In this document: positions 37,551 through 46,738 of the stretch, one piece after another
How the letters are laid out: each line of letters begins with the position of its first letter
Numbering within the stretch: position 1 is the stretch's first letter
NCBI RefSeq assembly: GCF_004310665.1
Contig: NZ_SIXF01000007.1
Location: 1 to 64,000 of the forward strand
Reading direction: 5' to 3'
Source: Pedobacter kyonggii
Lineage (GTDB): Bacteria; Bacteroidota; Bacteroidia; Sphingobacteriales; Sphingobacteriaceae
DNA length: 64,000 bases
Translations under genes and position numbers: made by a program
Notes under the pieces: generated by a model
Told to the model about the DNA's origin: nothing
Database searches by the model: none
Seen by the model: only the letters and a program-made list of their open reading frames with translations

Positions 37551-38564
37551 TTAATATTCGATTACAACCTTACCAATCGTTTTTCCGCTTTCCAATAGGC
37601 GGTGAGCTTCTTTTAGGTTTTCTGCTGTAAATCCTTTCAATGTGGTGTTTAACGTGGTTTTAAGTGTGCCATTATCAAAAAGTTCGGCAAGTTTATTTAA
37701 AATATGATGTTGCTCTTCCATATCATCGGTTTGGTACATCGAACGCGTATACATCAGTTCCCACGAAAAAGTAACACTTTTATTTTTTAACTTATTCAGC
37801 GCAATAGGCGTTGCAGAGCCGGTAATGGAAACAATATGCCCTTGTGGTTTTATGAGTTCTGCTATTGCATCCCAATACGCATTCAGATCAACAAAATCCA
37901 GTATAAAGTCTACTTCCTGATAACCTGCTGCACGTATTTCTTCAACCAGGTTCTTATGGTTTACTACTAAATCGGCTCCCATGGCCAGGCACCATTCTTT
38001 AGTTTCAGTACGCGAAGCCGTGGTAATTACCTTTAGCCCGCTTATTTTTTTTGCAAGCTGTATGGCAATTGAACCTACACCACCGGCACCTCCAATAATG
38101 AGTATACTTTTCCCTTTATCTTTTTGTTCGCTGATGCGGATACGATCGTATAACGATTCCCATGCGGTAAGTGCGGTTAAGGGCATAGCAGCAGCTTCGG
38201 CATTGCTGAGTGTACTTGGCTTTAAACCTACAATACGTTCATCTATCAATTGATATTCGGCATTACTGCCACTTCGTGTAAGATCACCAGCATAATAAAC
38301 CGCATCGCCAGGTTTAAAAAAAGTAACTGCTTCTCCAACAGCTTCTACCGTTCCGGTAGCATCCCAGCCAATCACCTTTGGCGTTTCCAATATCATATCT
38401 TTCGCACTATTCTGGCGTATCTTATAATCAACCGGATTTACACTGATCGCGCTTGTCTTAACCAATATATCACGTCCGCTTGGTTGCAGGATAGCTGTTT
38501 CAAATTCGATAAAACTGTCTTCTACCGAAATGGGGAGTGAGGTTTTAAATCCTATAGCTTTCAT
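37551..38564 (-). CDS. MDR-family NADPH:quinone oxidoreductase / zinc-type ADH-like
   Basis: The protein is 337 residues. The N-terminal GroES-like domain has 'KAIGFKTSLPISVEDSFIEFE' and 'VKTSAISVNPVDYKIRQNS'. The Rossmann part has 'ILIIGGAGGVGSIAIQLAKK', and 'TLKGFTAENLKEAHRLLESGKTIGKVVIEY' closes it. No structural-zinc Cys quartet is visible, so it groups with zinc-independent quinone reductases. It is divergent from the XRE-pentapeptide gene across 229 bp holding short dyads, so the two may be coregulated. Confidence 0.88.
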   Translation of the reverse strand: MKAIGFKTSLPISVEDSFIEFETAILQPSGRDILVKTSAISVNPVDYKIRQNSAKDMILETPKVIGWDATGTVEAVGEAVTFFKPGDAVYYAGDLTRSGSNAEYQLIDERIVGLKPSTLSNAEAAAMPLTALTAWESLYDRIRISEQKDKGKSILIIGGAGGVGSIAIQLAKKISGLKVITTASRTETKEWCLAMGADLVVNHKNLVEEIRAAGYQEVDFILDFVDLNAYWDAIAELIKPQGHIVSITGSATPIALNKLKNKSVTFSWELMYTRSMYQTDDMEEQHHILNKLAELFDNGTLKTTLNTTLKGFTAENLKEAHRLLESGKTIGKVVIEY

Positions 38565-38673
38565 TTTTTCTTTATATTAGTATACAATTTTTATGATTTC
38601 TGTAAGGCAAATATAAACTGATATTGCTTTATTAGCTTTTCGAAATGCGCTTGTGGCTTAAATACAACTAACA

Positions 38674-38689
38674 GTTGCTAAAAAGCAAC
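38674..38689. promoter_or_regulatory. Dyad in the divergent oxidoreductase/XRE gap
   Basis: GTTGCT-AAAA-AGCAAC is a perfect 6-bp dyad, flanked by related TACAAC and CAACTA words. It lies between divergent promoters and may be the XRE protein's operator. Confidence 0.4.
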
Positions 38690-38793
38690 AATAAGTAGCG
38701 TATTTACAACTATAACGATCGGCTGATTTGCTGAATTTAGCTAACTGGTCGGCTACATTTGCAATGTCGAAAGATTAAAAAAAGACAGTACAT

Positions 38794-39708
38794 ATGGATG
38801 CAAAAATGATCGGCAACAAAATTGCCGGAGCACGAAAAAAAATAAACATGTCTCAGGCTGCGCTCGCCGGACATGTATTTGTAAGCCCACAGGCCGTTGG
38901 AAAATGGGAGCGGGGAGAATCAATGCCAGACATTATTACCTTAAACCAACTCGCCAAGATTCTGGATGTAGACCTCAATTATTTTTCAGAAAACCTCTCT
39001 TCTCCAAACGCAATCAGTGCCGTTGAAGAGACAATACCAGTGGTAAACGGTTTAACAGATTCACATCAGCCACAGCTGCTGACCAATTTTAGCGGGAACG
39101 ATCTGGCTAAGACTGATTTCGCTGGTGTTATTGCGCATAAGCTGAAATTTAACGGGAGTAATTTACATGGATCAGATTTTACTGGTGCCGACCTGACGGG
39201 CAGTTCGTTTCTGGGTAGCGATGCACGTGAAGCCATTTTCCAAAGGGCAAACCTCACCGATTGCAGCCTGTCGGCCACTGATCTTACAGCCACTAATTTT
39301 GATCAGGCCGTTTTGGTGCGTACAAAATTCTATGCTTTAGAGCTGGCTGGGGCAAAGATCAGTAATACCAAGCTAACTGAGGTAAAACTGAGCAAGACCG
39401 ATTTGAGGAAAACAGTTTTTGAAAACTGCGTGTTTGAGGGGGTAGACTTTGACTATTCCGATCTGCGTGGACTCAGTTTGGATGGGCAGACTTTTACCGG
39501 GGTGCTGTTTCACAACGCTGCACTTAACGAAACTACATTTAAAGGCGCAACACTTAAAAACGTGTCCTTCCGCTCTACCTTTGCCCTTACGAATAAATAT
39601 TACCGGGCCATTAAAACCATTTGCTTTGATGGGGCAACAATGGATAAACTCACTTATGCTTCACTCAAAGGTTTAGGTGCTGATTTATCGAAGGTTAACT
39701 TGGTGTAA
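38794..39708 (+). CDS. XRE-family HTH fused to pentapeptide repeats
   Basis: The protein is 304 residues. Residues about 6-62 are a Cro/CI-type HTH (IAGARKKINMSQAALAGHVFVSPQAVGKWERGESMPDIITLNQLAKIL). Residues about 90-300 form a right-handed pentapeptide beta-helix with A(D/N)LxX-like units (FSGNDLAKTDFAGV, SNLHGSDFTGADLTGSSFLGSD, KTDLRKTVFENCVFEGVDFDYSDLRGLSL). Pentapeptide helices can mimic DNA or act as a rigid dimer scaffold. The gene is divergent from the MDR oxidoreductase. Its ligand or partner is unknown. Confidence 0.87.
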   Translation: MDAKMIGNKIAGARKKINMSQAALAGHVFVSPQAVGKWERGESMPDIITLNQLAKILDVDLNYFSENLSSPNAISAVEETIPVVNGLTDSHQPQLLTNFSGNDLAKTDFAGVIAHKLKFNGSNLHGSDFTGADLTGSSFLGSDAREAIFQRANLTDCSLSATDLTATNFDQAVLVRTKFYALELAGAKISNTKLTEVKLSKTDLRKTVFENCVFEGVDFDYSDLRGLSLDGQTFTGVLFHNAALNETTFKGATLKNVSFRSTFALTNKYYRAIKTICFDGATMDKLTYASLKGLGADLSKVNLV

Positions 39709-39764
39709 TATAAGCATATCTATGCCTCTTAAAAAAGGAGATGAGATGATCGGTATAGATGGAT

Positions 39765-39876
39765 CGTCATTGCGAGGCCGATTTTTTATCGGATGAAGCA
39801 ATCTTATCGCACCAGGAAAGGTTGCTCCCCGAAAGTCGGGATAGGCTTTTGTTCCTCCCCGCAATGGCGCCCCATT
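39765..39876. repeat. Intergenic repeat ('CGTCATTGCGAGG...GAAGCAATCTTA')
   Basis: The words CGTCATTGCGAGG and GAAGCAATCTTA recur at 63596-63630 in the same order. The remaining part contains GGTTGCTCCCCGAAAGTCGGG and 'cctccccgcaatggcg', an imperfect inverse of the start. It is a REP/BIME-type repeat without coding capacity. Confidence 0.7.
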
Positions 39877-39901
39877 TTCTAAGCTGCCAAATAAAAACCA
39901 G

Positions 39902-40351
39902 TTAACCCTCAGGTATTTCTGGCTCTACCAATTTAATCAGTTTTTCTAACGATTCCTGCCAACCCAGGTAACACATTTCGGCAGGTATGGCTGCTGGTAT
40001 GTTTTCCTGTAAAATTTCCAGTTCTGTACCTACTGAAGTCTTTTTTAATCTGATCGTATTTACGATGGTTCCTGGCATGTTAGGATCATCAAATTTATCT
40101 GTGAACTTCAGCAGCTCATTCGGCTTAACCTCCAGGTACTCACCACCGAAGGAATTGCTATTGCCCGTAGTGAAATTCTGGAATGACATTTTAAAAGTAC
40201 CACCCACTTTAACATCCATTTGGTGTACCGTACCCAGATAACCGTAAGGTGGCATCCAGGAAGCAAGCGCTACAGGCTCGATGAATGCACGATATAACTT
40301 TTCAGGAGATGCCTTAATTACTCTGTGTAATGAAACTTGGTTGTTAGACAT
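39902..40351 (-). CDS. AHSA1/SRPBCC-family protein
   Basis: The protein is 149 residues. 'VSLHRVIKASPEKLYRAFIEPVALASWMPPYGYLGTVHQMDVKVGGTFKMSF' is the activator-of-Hsp90-homologue START fold, with C-terminal helix 'CYLGWQESLEKLIKLVEPE'. Members bind hydrophobic ligands in a deep cavity; many are unassigned. It stands alone with no operon partner. Function beyond the fold is unknown. Confidence 0.88.
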   Translation of the reverse strand: MSNNQVSLHRVIKASPEKLYRAFIEPVALASWMPPYGYLGTVHQMDVKVGGTFKMSFQNFTTGNSNSFGGEYLEVKPNELLKFTDKFDDPNMPGTIVNTIRLKKTSVGTELEILQENIPAAIPAEMCYLGWQESLEKLIKLVEPEIPEG

Positions 40352-40539
40352 AAAATAGATTTTTTCTGATCCTACTCATCTGGCTTTTCGGTTCGCCCGT
40401 TTTTATTGGTTGCTGCTCCACTGTCTTAACAAAGATGGTAGTAAAAAGTTAAAGCAAGTGGGGGTTAATGCGACTTAATTAGGGGTTAATTGCGGTAGCT
40501 GATATTGTTAAAATGGGGTGGATGTTTTGATAAACGAAA

Positions 40540-40569
40540 AAAGCCTGAAATCTTACGATTTCAGGCTTT
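40540..40569 (-). terminator. Intrinsic terminator of tRNA-Ser
   Basis: AAAGCCTGAAATC and GATTTCAGGCTTT are perfect 13-bp arms around TTAC. On the minus strand a T-run follows, directly downstream of the tRNA gene. Confidence 0.88.
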
Positions 40570-40579
40570 GATTTTTCGG

Positions 40580-40664
40580 CGGAAAGCGAGGGATTCGAAC
40601 CCCCGGACCTGTTACAGTCAACAGTTTTCAAGACTGCCGCATTCGACCACTCTGCCAGCTTTCC
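40580..40664 (-). tRNA. tRNA-Ser (anticodon UGA)
   Basis: The minus strand reads 5' GGAAAGC ... GCTTTCC G 3', giving a 7-bp acceptor stem. The anticodon loop CTTGAAA gives UGA, which reads UCA. A long variable arm (GACTGTAACAGGTC region) marks a type II tRNA, and the T loop has GGTTCGAATCC. The final CCA is not fully encoded. A perfect terminator hairpin follows. Confidence 0.97.
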
Positions 40665-40759
40665 GGAGGCAAAAGTACGAACTCCGGTTAAATCTGCAAA
40701 CTATGAATGCTTTTTTTTTATATAAACTTGATAATTACTTAACACAGAGGGAGAAAAAA

Positions 40760-41749
40760 TTATTTCTTCTGTATATTTTCTTCAATTGGCTCTGATTTTT
40801 TGAACAAATTAAAGGTAGGACGGATAATCTTCACGCTTCTTTTGCTTACGTCAACGCTGGCATTTAGTTCAAAACCGATCAATAAAATCAAAGAATTGAG
40901 GTAAAGCCAGATCATCACTACAATTAATGTTCCGATAGAGCCGTACACTTTGTTATATGACGCAAAATGGTTAATGTAAAAAGAAAAGCCCCAAATGGTA
41001 AGGAAAGCTAAAATGGTAGCCAACCAGGAACCTGCACTAAAAAAACGCCATTTTTTAGAATGTGCTGGCCCGTATCGATATAAGATAGATACCGTTAAAA
41101 AATATAAAATAGCCAGTAGTGCCCACTGGGTAAACTGTACCGCAAAGGCTAGGAAACTACCTTTAATGTGGAGTTCGTTTGTGATCTTATTCAGTAAAAC
41201 TTCTCCCAGAGTCATGGCGCTGATGCAGATGATAATGGAAAAACAAATAATCGTAGTTAATACCAGTGCAATTAAGCGTTGTTTTAACCAGCCCCTGGTT
41301 TCGATAATCAATGATGATTTATTAAAAGCCTTCATTAAGTTTTTAACCCCATTGGTGGCAAAAAATATGGCCGATAAAAAACCGAAAGATAATAAGCCCC
41401 TGTTCTGGTTTTTAATAATGTCTTTCAATGTGGTTTCAAAGGCATCAAAAGCGTTGTGTGGCAGTACAAGCTGTATTAAATTTAACAGTTGATCCTGGAA
41501 GCCTTTTATTGGAATAAAAGGAATTAACGTAAATAAGAAGATAATGCCAGGAAAGATAGCCAGCATGAAACTATAAGCTAAAGATGATGACTTGTTTACC
41601 AAAGCATCTTTGCCAATTTCACGAAAGAAAAATGTAGCTACAGTGTACAATGGAAGTGGGCTAAAACCAGGCAAAACACAGCCCTTCGTCCATTCGATAA
41701 ATCTAGAATATAGTTTAAGATGTAATAATTGCCTATGTAACCATTCCAT
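40760..41749 (-). CDS. YihY/UPF0761-family inner-membrane protein
   Basis: This 329-residue protein, once mis-called ribonuclease BN, has about six membrane helices. 'ALVNKSSSLAYSFMLAIFPGIIFLFTLIPFIP' and 'VYGSIGTLIVVMIWLYLNSLILLIGFELNASVD' are family signatures. It starts eight bp after the thioesterase stop on the same strand and is probably in the mltG-thioesterase operon. Biochemical function is not established. Confidence 0.9.
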   Translation of the reverse strand: MEWLHRQLLHLKLYSRFIEWTKGCVLPGFSPLPLYTVATFFFREIGKDALVNKSSSLAYSFMLAIFPGIIFLFTLIPFIPIKGFQDQLLNLIQLVLPHNAFDAFETTLKDIIKNQNRGLLSFGFLSAIFFATNGVKNLMKAFNKSSLIIETRGWLKQRLIALVLTTIICFSIIICISAMTLGEVLLNKITNELHIKGSFLAFAVQFTQWALLAILYFLTVSILYRYGPAHSKKWRFFSAGSWLATILAFLTIWGFSFYINHFASYNKVYGSIGTLIVVMIWLYLNSLILLIGFELNASVDVSKRSVKIIRPTFNLFKKSEPIEENIQKK

Positions 41750-41757
41750 TGTATTTG

Positions 41758-42165
41758 TTAATTAAAAAATACCGATAGTTTTTCCATAAAATTTTCGGGT
41801 GGGTTTGTCGGTTTATTTTTCTTCATATCGACAAAAACCAGCGTAGTTGCGCCAATGTTGATCAGCTCTTCTTTTTCGTTGTACAACTCGTACTCGAAAA
41901 AGATCCTGATGCCCGGTAAAGTTTTGATGATTGTTTTTACCGTAATTTCCTGATCGTAAAGGGCGGGTTTAATATATTTGCACTTTAATTCTAAAACAGG
42001 CATCATAATTCCATCAGCTTCCATCGAGCTATAGCTCATACCTAAACTGCGTAACATTTCTACCCGGCCTACTTCGTAATACTGTGCATAATTACCATAA
42101 TACATATAGCCCATCTGATCAGTTTCGCCATACCGGACCCTGATTTTTGTACTGTGGCTATACAT
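41758..42165 (-). CDS. YbgC/FcbC-family acyl-CoA thioesterase
   Basis: This 135-residue single hotdog domain has the active-site segment RYGETDQMGYMYYGNYAQYYEVGR (Asp at residue 16). It hydrolyses short- or medium-chain acyl-CoA in the cytoplasm. Its start codon touches the mltG stop on the same strand, so the two are co-transcribed. The physiological substrate is unknown. Confidence 0.9.
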   Translation of the reverse strand: MYSHSTKIRVRYGETDQMGYMYYGNYAQYYEVGRVEMLRSLGMSYSSMEADGIMMPVLELKCKYIKPALYDQEITVKTIIKTLPGIRIFFEYELYNEKEELINIGATTLVFVDMKKNKPTNPPENFMEKLSVFFN

Positions 42166-43220
42166 TATTTAAATATGTTTCTTTTGTTTAAAGCCTCACG
42201 GTATTTCTTGGCATTGATTTCGTGCTGCGCTTTATTTTCAGCAAAATTATGATAGCCAGAAAAATCTTCTTTGGCACACATGTAAATGTAACTGTTATTG
42301 TCGTGGTTTAGTACAGCATCAATCGCATTAATGCTTGGCATCATAATCGGCCCTGGAGGCAAACCAGCGTATTTATAAGTGTTGTAAAGCGATTGTACCT
42401 GTAATAATTTTCCGGTTACTCTTTTAACCGTAAAATCGTTGTTTGCAAAAATCACCGTTGGATCGGCCTGTAACAATATGCCTTTATTTAAACGGTTTAA
42501 ATACAAACCTGCTATAATGGGCATTTCTTTGTCGTAAAGCGCCTCTGCATCAACAATAGAAGCCAGGGTATATATCTGTGTAGGAGTAAGGTTTAAACTT
42601 GCTGCTTTTTGCTTGCGGTCGGCTGTCCAGAATTTATCATATTCCTTGTGCATGCGCTCAAAGAAATCAACCGGCGAAATATTCCAGTACATTTCGTAAG
42701 TATTCGGGATAAACATGGCATACACATTATCCTGATTAAAACCATATTTGCTAATTAATGCAGTAGAATCCAATACATTGATAAAGCTTAACGAATCGGC
42801 TTCCAGGTTGCTGGCCAAATATGCAGCAAAGTTTTCTTTCTTGCGGATGTTATGGAATTTCAATTTAACCGGATCTTGATTTCCAGCTTTAATTAAGTTA
42901 ATTAAAGTGCGGTTAGTCATGCCCTTGGTTAAACGGTAACGTCCGGGTTTAACACTCGCAGGTAAATTCATTTTTCCGGCAGCTGCAGTAAAAGAAGAGA
43001 TACTTTTTACCAGATCTTTCTTTTTAATCTCTGCGATCAAATCATCGTAGCTGCTTCCGGTTTTGATATATAAATATTTTTGATTTTCGGTAACGTTAGG
43101 GGCAAAGTAAAGCCTGTAAATATTTAATGCAAAGTAACCGGCAATTAAAATAACAACAAGCGCAATCACTATTGCCACTTTTTTGCCTGTACTCATGTTC
43201 TTTTTTTCTACTTCAGTCAT
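42165..43220 (-). CDS. mltG: Endolytic murein transglycosylase
   Basis: The protein is 351 residues. One N-terminal membrane helix lies at about residues 14-32 (VAIVIALVVILIAGYFAL). A LysM-like segment 'YLYIKTGSSYDDLIAEI' is followed by the YceG catalytic domain with 'AMFIPNTYEMYWNISPVDF', 'LASIVDAEALYDKEMPIIAGLYLNRL' and 'LQADPTVIFA...YNTYKYAGLPPGPI'. It cleaves nascent glycan strands and sets peptidoglycan chain length. It lies between a PASTA protein and a thioesterase. Confidence 0.93.
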   Translation of the reverse strand: MTEVEKKNMSTGKKVAIVIALVVILIAGYFALNIYRLYFAPNVTENQKYLYIKTGSSYDDLIAEIKKKDLVKSISSFTAAAGKMNLPASVKPGRYRLTKGMTNRTLINLIKAGNQDPVKLKFHNIRKKENFAAYLASNLEADSLSFINVLDSTALISKYGFNQDNVYAMFIPNTYEMYWNISPVDFFERMHKEYDKFWTADRKQKAASLNLTPTQIYTLASIVDAEALYDKEMPIIAGLYLNRLNKGILLQADPTVIFANNDFTVKRVTGKLLQVQSLYNTYKYAGLPPGPIMMPSINAIDAVLNHDNNSYIYMCAKEDFSGYHNFAENKAQHEINAKKYREALNKRNIFK

Positions 43221-43239
43221 CTGTAAATATGATACGTGT

Positions 43240-44010
43240 TTATTGTTGTTTGTTAGATAGGGTAATGTTAATCTTTGTACCTATAGCCACTTTGGTTAAC
43301 GAATCAACCAGCATAGGGTCTTGTTTAATAATAATAGCAGCAGCACTATCGGTAATAGGGCCATCGTAAATAATGGTACCTAAAGTTAAGTTCGAGCCCC
43401 TCAAACTAAATTTAGCTTCATCCATGGTTAATCCCGTTAGTTGTGGAATATCTACTTCTTCGTTTCCGCGACCATCGCCCAATACCAGGTTAATCCTCGA
43501 GCCAACAGGTACAATCTGCCCGGCAGCTATTGGCTGACCGCCGAAAGAAGCTTCTAAAACCACATCGCGGCTTACATCTGGCTTATAGGTGGTATCTCCG
43601 AGTTTTAATCTCGAACTCTCTATTATAGCCTGTGCTTCTCTTAAGGTCTTAAACGCTATATCAGGGAATTTTGTATTCGGTATTTTACCTGCATTAATGG
43701 TTAAGTAAATGGTCCGGTTATCTTTAACAAAAGTATTGGGATCAGGATCCTGATCAATTACAATTCCTGCAGGTTGATCCATAATAAAAACAGAATCTAC
43801 TTCATATTTTAATCCGGCATCTTCGAGTTTCTTAACTGCCTGCTCAAAAGATAAGCCTTTTACCATAGGTACATTTAGGCCTTGTCCGTGTTTGGTGTAA
43901 TATCTTAAACTAAAAAAAGCGACCAATAGAAGCACAATAACGGTTACTATTGCAGCTAAAATATTGTTTCTAAACGATTTGGTTTTTAAATAATCTATAA
44001 ATTTAGACAT
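43240..44010 (-). CDS. Membrane-anchored protein with three PASTA domains
   Basis: The protein is 256 residues. A short cytoplasmic tail and one membrane helix (AAIVTVIVLLLVAFFSL) precede three PASTA repeats with 'VPMVKGLSFEQAVKKLEDAGLKYEV', 'FPDIAFKTLREAQAIIESSRLKLGD' and 'IPQLTGLTMDEAKFSLRGSNLTLGT'. PASTA domains bind peptidoglycan or muropeptides. Unlike the Ser/Thr kinases that often carry them, there is no kinase domain. It is followed 20 bp on by mltG and is divergent from ddl, giving a cell-wall gene cluster. Confidence 0.92.
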   Translation of the reverse strand: MSKFIDYLKTKSFRNNILAAIVTVIVLLLVAFFSLRYYTKHGQGLNVPMVKGLSFEQAVKKLEDAGLKYEVDSVFIMDQPAGIVIDQDPDPNTFVKDNRTIYLTINAGKIPNTKFPDIAFKTLREAQAIIESSRLKLGDTTYKPDVSRDVVLEASFGGQPIAAGQIVPVGSRINLVLGDGRGNEEVDIPQLTGLTMDEAKFSLRGSNLTLGTIIYDGPITDSAAAIIIKQDPMLVDSLTKVAIGTKINITLSNKQQ

Positions 44011-44198
44011 GAATCTTAATTTGGGTTATGCGTACAAGCTCAAATGTAACTATTTTAATGATTGATTGAATTATAGAATCCATTTCCTCATTCAACCATT
44101 CAATAAATTCTCTCCTTCAATATTACTAAAGCACAAAGATATTTATATTTTTGAGGATATATTTATATTCAATTTCTATTTATAAAAGGATTTTTAAC

Positions 44199-45185
44199 AT
44201 GAAGAAAACGATAGCATTGTTAACAGGCGGTACCACAGGCGAATGGGTTGTTTCGGTGAAAAGCGCAGCCACTATTGCTCAAAATATCGACCCTGATTTA
44301 TATGATGTGTATAAGATTATGGTGAACGAAAAGGGCTGGTTTTATGAGCCTGCAGATTCTGTTAAAATCGAAATTGATAAAAATGATTTTTCCTTAACGC
44401 TTGAAGGAAGAAAAATTAAGTTCGACGGTGTTTTTATTGCCATACATGGTTCTCCTGGCGAGGATGGAAAATTACAGGGCTATTTCGATATGTTGGGTAT
44501 CCGTTACACCGCCTGCGATGCACTAACTTCGTCAATTACGATGAATAAAGGTTATACCAAAGCAGTTGTAGAGGGCATTGATAACCTATACACCGCAAAA
44601 TCAGTTCAGATATTTAAAGGTGGCAACTATAATCTAAATCAAATTAAGCAAGATTTAAGATTGCCTTATTTTGTTAAACCAAATAGTGGGGGCAGCAGCA
44701 TTGGCATGAGTAAGGTAAAACATGCCGATGATCTGGAAAGCGCTTTAGAAAAGGCTTTTAAAGAAGATGATCAGATTTTAATAGAGGAGTTTGTTAGTGG
44801 TAGAGAGTTTTCGATTGGCATTTTTGGAGCTGAAGGAAAAATTATTGTTTTGCCAACCACAGAAGTGATTCCAGTAAATGAATTTTTTGATTTCGAAGCA
44901 AAATATACTCCAGGCGCAACTGAAGAAATTACACCAGGCAGAATGAATGAAGAAGAGGTGAGTCGTGTACAACAGGTGGTAAAGGATGTATATAAGAAAC
45001 TAAATTGCAGAGGAGTGGTACGCGTTGATTATTTCTTGGAAGAAGGGACGGGTAAATTTTATTTTATCGAAATCAATACCATTCCTGGGCAAACAGCAAC
45101 CAGTTTTATCCCACAACAGGTAGCAGCAATGGGTATTACACTGAAAGAGTTTTACACCCGTTTAATGAAAGAAACCTTAGGGTAG
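44199..45185 (+). CDS. ddl: D-alanine--D-alanine ligase
   Basis: The protein is 328 residues from the ATG at 44199; an in-frame ATG at 44151 adds 16 residues. 'KKTIALLTGGTTGEWVVSVKSA', the ATP-grasp 'LPYFVKPNSGGSSIGMSKV', 'ILIEEFVSGREFSIGIFG' and 'FYFIEINTIPGQTATSFIPQQ' cover the N-terminal, central and metal-binding parts. It makes D-Ala-D-Ala for peptidoglycan precursors. It is divergent from the PASTA-mltG group, consistent with a cell-wall cluster. Confidence 0.95.
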   Translation: MKKTIALLTGGTTGEWVVSVKSAATIAQNIDPDLYDVYKIMVNEKGWFYEPADSVKIEIDKNDFSLTLEGRKIKFDGVFIAIHGSPGEDGKLQGYFDMLGIRYTACDALTSSITMNKGYTKAVVEGIDNLYTAKSVQIFKGGNYNLNQIKQDLRLPYFVKPNSGGSSIGMSKVKHADDLESALEKAFKEDDQILIEEFVSGREFSIGIFGAEGKIIVLPTTEVIPVNEFFDFEAKYTPGATEEITPGRMNEEEVSRVQQVVKDVYKKLNCRGVVRVDYFLEEGTGKFYFIEINTIPGQTATSFIPQQVAAMGITLKEFYTRLMKETLG

Positions 45186-45199
45186 TTTTCATAATTCTT

Positions 45200-45285
45200 G
45201 TCATTACAAGGGAAACTTATGAATAATCGCAATGCAACAGGCTTTAAGATCCCCGTCTGCGCGGGAATGACGACTGTTTGAGCAG
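45200..45285. repeat. Intergenic repeat remnant
   Basis: 'tcattacaaggg...aatcgcaatgcaacaggcttt...gcgggaatgacgactg' has the inverted TCATT/AATGA-type ends seen in the other intergenic repeats of the window. No ORF. It is probably a REP-like remnant between ddl and the Crp/Fnr gene. Confidence 0.45.
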
Positions 45286-45303
45286 ATTAAACTACTATAA
45301 GCA

Positions 45304-45888
45304 ATGATGAACTTCCAAAAATTGATTGATAAAGGTTTAAAACTCAAAAGCTACCCGAAAGATTCGGTTATTTACGAGCCCGGCATGCAGCCGCGCTATG
45401 TGTATTTTATCAAATTGGGCGAGGTAAGAATGGTTACCGTTAGCGATGAAGGAAAGGAATTTATTCAAGGGGTTTTTAAAACGGGCCAGTATTTTGGCGA
45501 ACCTGCATTATTAACCGACAGACCTTATTTAGCTTTTACCATCACTAATAAAGATTCGCAGATTATTGCTGTAAATAAAGAAGATTTCTTTGCTTTGATC
45601 AAAAACGAACCCGATTTTAGCACGGACCTTATCCGTACTTTAAGTAACCGCCTTTTCTATAAATCGATGATGCTGGAAGAATTGGCGAGCGAAAAGGCTG
45701 AGCATCGATTGTTAACAATTATCAATTACCTTCTTAACGATATTGCTTTAGGTGAAAATTTAAAGGTAACGCGGCAAGAATTAGCCGATATGACCGGTTT
45801 AAGGGTAGAAACAGTTATTCGTGGGACTAAAATACTAGCCGAAAAAGGCCTGATTAAAATCATTAAAGGGAAAATAGTAAAGGTTTAG
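45304..45888 (+). CDS. Crp/Fnr-family transcriptional regulator
   Basis: The protein is 194 residues; the start could be the adjacent ATG at 45307. The cyclic-nucleotide-binding-type barrel (YEPGMQPRYVYFIKLGEVRMVTVSDEGKEFIQGVFKTGQYFGEPALL) is followed by a C-terminal winged HTH (KVTRQELADMTGLRVETVIRGTKILAEKGLIKI). No Fnr-type Cys cluster is present, so oxygen sensing by an iron-sulfur centre is unlikely. Effector and targets are unknown. Confidence 0.88.
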   Translation: MMNFQKLIDKGLKLKSYPKDSVIYEPGMQPRYVYFIKLGEVRMVTVSDEGKEFIQGVFKTGQYFGEPALLTDRPYLAFTITNKDSQIIAVNKEDFFALIKNEPDFSTDLIRTLSNRLFYKSMMLEELASEKAEHRLLTIINYLLNDIALGENLKVTRQELADMTGLRVETVIRGTKILAEKGLIKIIKGKIVKV

Positions 45889-46325
45889 CATTTTATTGGG
45901 AACTAATAAACAAATGACCAGTGAACCAATATACTAATGCCTGTCATTTATGTTATTTTGTAATCACTTATGTATGATTGTTTTATGTAAATTTCTTATA
46001 TCGGTCCGACTAGGCCATAGCACCGTATCACCGTTCTACTTAAATCCGGCCTAACAAATTTTTCGGGCTCCACCGAGACATCCAACCCACTAACTGCTAA
46101 AGAAAACGGCGAAGCCCTCATGAATGCAGTTGAAAACTATAATACAAATGAATAAATTTTCAGCCGATGAGCCGAGGAAAGCATGAGCTGTAGGCCAAAA
46201 ACATAATCAATTATTTACGTCATTTATATTGATTTTTGTGCTATAAATTATCCCTCAAACATGACGTAGATCATAAATTAGTTTTTAATTTTAGCCTTAC
46301 CTTTGTACTATCAAATTAGAAGATT
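45889..46325. other. 437-bp gap with a possible gene remnant
   Basis: There is no full gene. A 44-codon open stretch without a clear start (46021-46155, plus strand) encodes a Ser/Thr/Asn-rich sequence ending 'AVENYNTNE' and is higher in GC than its flanks. I see no tRNA or clear terminator. The rest is AT-rich and probably holds the promoter of the DUF983 gene. Confidence 0.4.
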
Positions 46326-46718
46326 ATGGCTGAGTTATCTAAATTTCAAGCGTTTTTACAATGTAAATGCCCACGCTGCCGCAAAGGAGATATCTTTACT
46401 GGAAGTGCTTATTCTTTCAGATTACAAAAAACAAATATTACCTGTCCGCATTGCAACTTAAAATTTGAGCGTGAACCAGGATTTTTCTACGTAGCGATGT
46501 TTGTAAGTTACGCCATGAATGTTGCAGAAATTATTACCATTGGAGTAGCATCTTATGTTTTAGGCTTGCCTTTAGTTTATGAAAACCTGTGGTATTATGT
46601 AAGTTTAATCTTAACGGGTGTTTTACTGTTATCTCCAATTAATTACCGCTATTCGAGGGTTATTTTGCTTCATTACCTTACACCAGGCTTGCACTATGTT
46701 CCAGGAAGTGGAGATTAA
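46326..46718 (+). CDS. DUF983-family membrane protein
   Basis: The protein is 130 residues. An N-terminal zinc-ribbon-like pair (CKCPRCRKGDIF and CPHC) is followed by the family phrase 'FEREPGFFYVAMFVSYAMNVAEI' and two hydrophobic helices. Members are common in Bacteroidota and of unknown function. It has no close operon partner. Confidence 0.87.
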   Translation: MAELSKFQAFLQCKCPRCRKGDIFTGSAYSFRLQKTNITCPHCNLKFEREPGFFYVAMFVSYAMNVAEIITIGVASYVLGLPLVYENLWYYVSLILTGVLLLSPINYRYSRVILLHYLTPGLHYVPGSGD

Positions 46719-46738
46719 GAAACTATAGATAAAAATAG

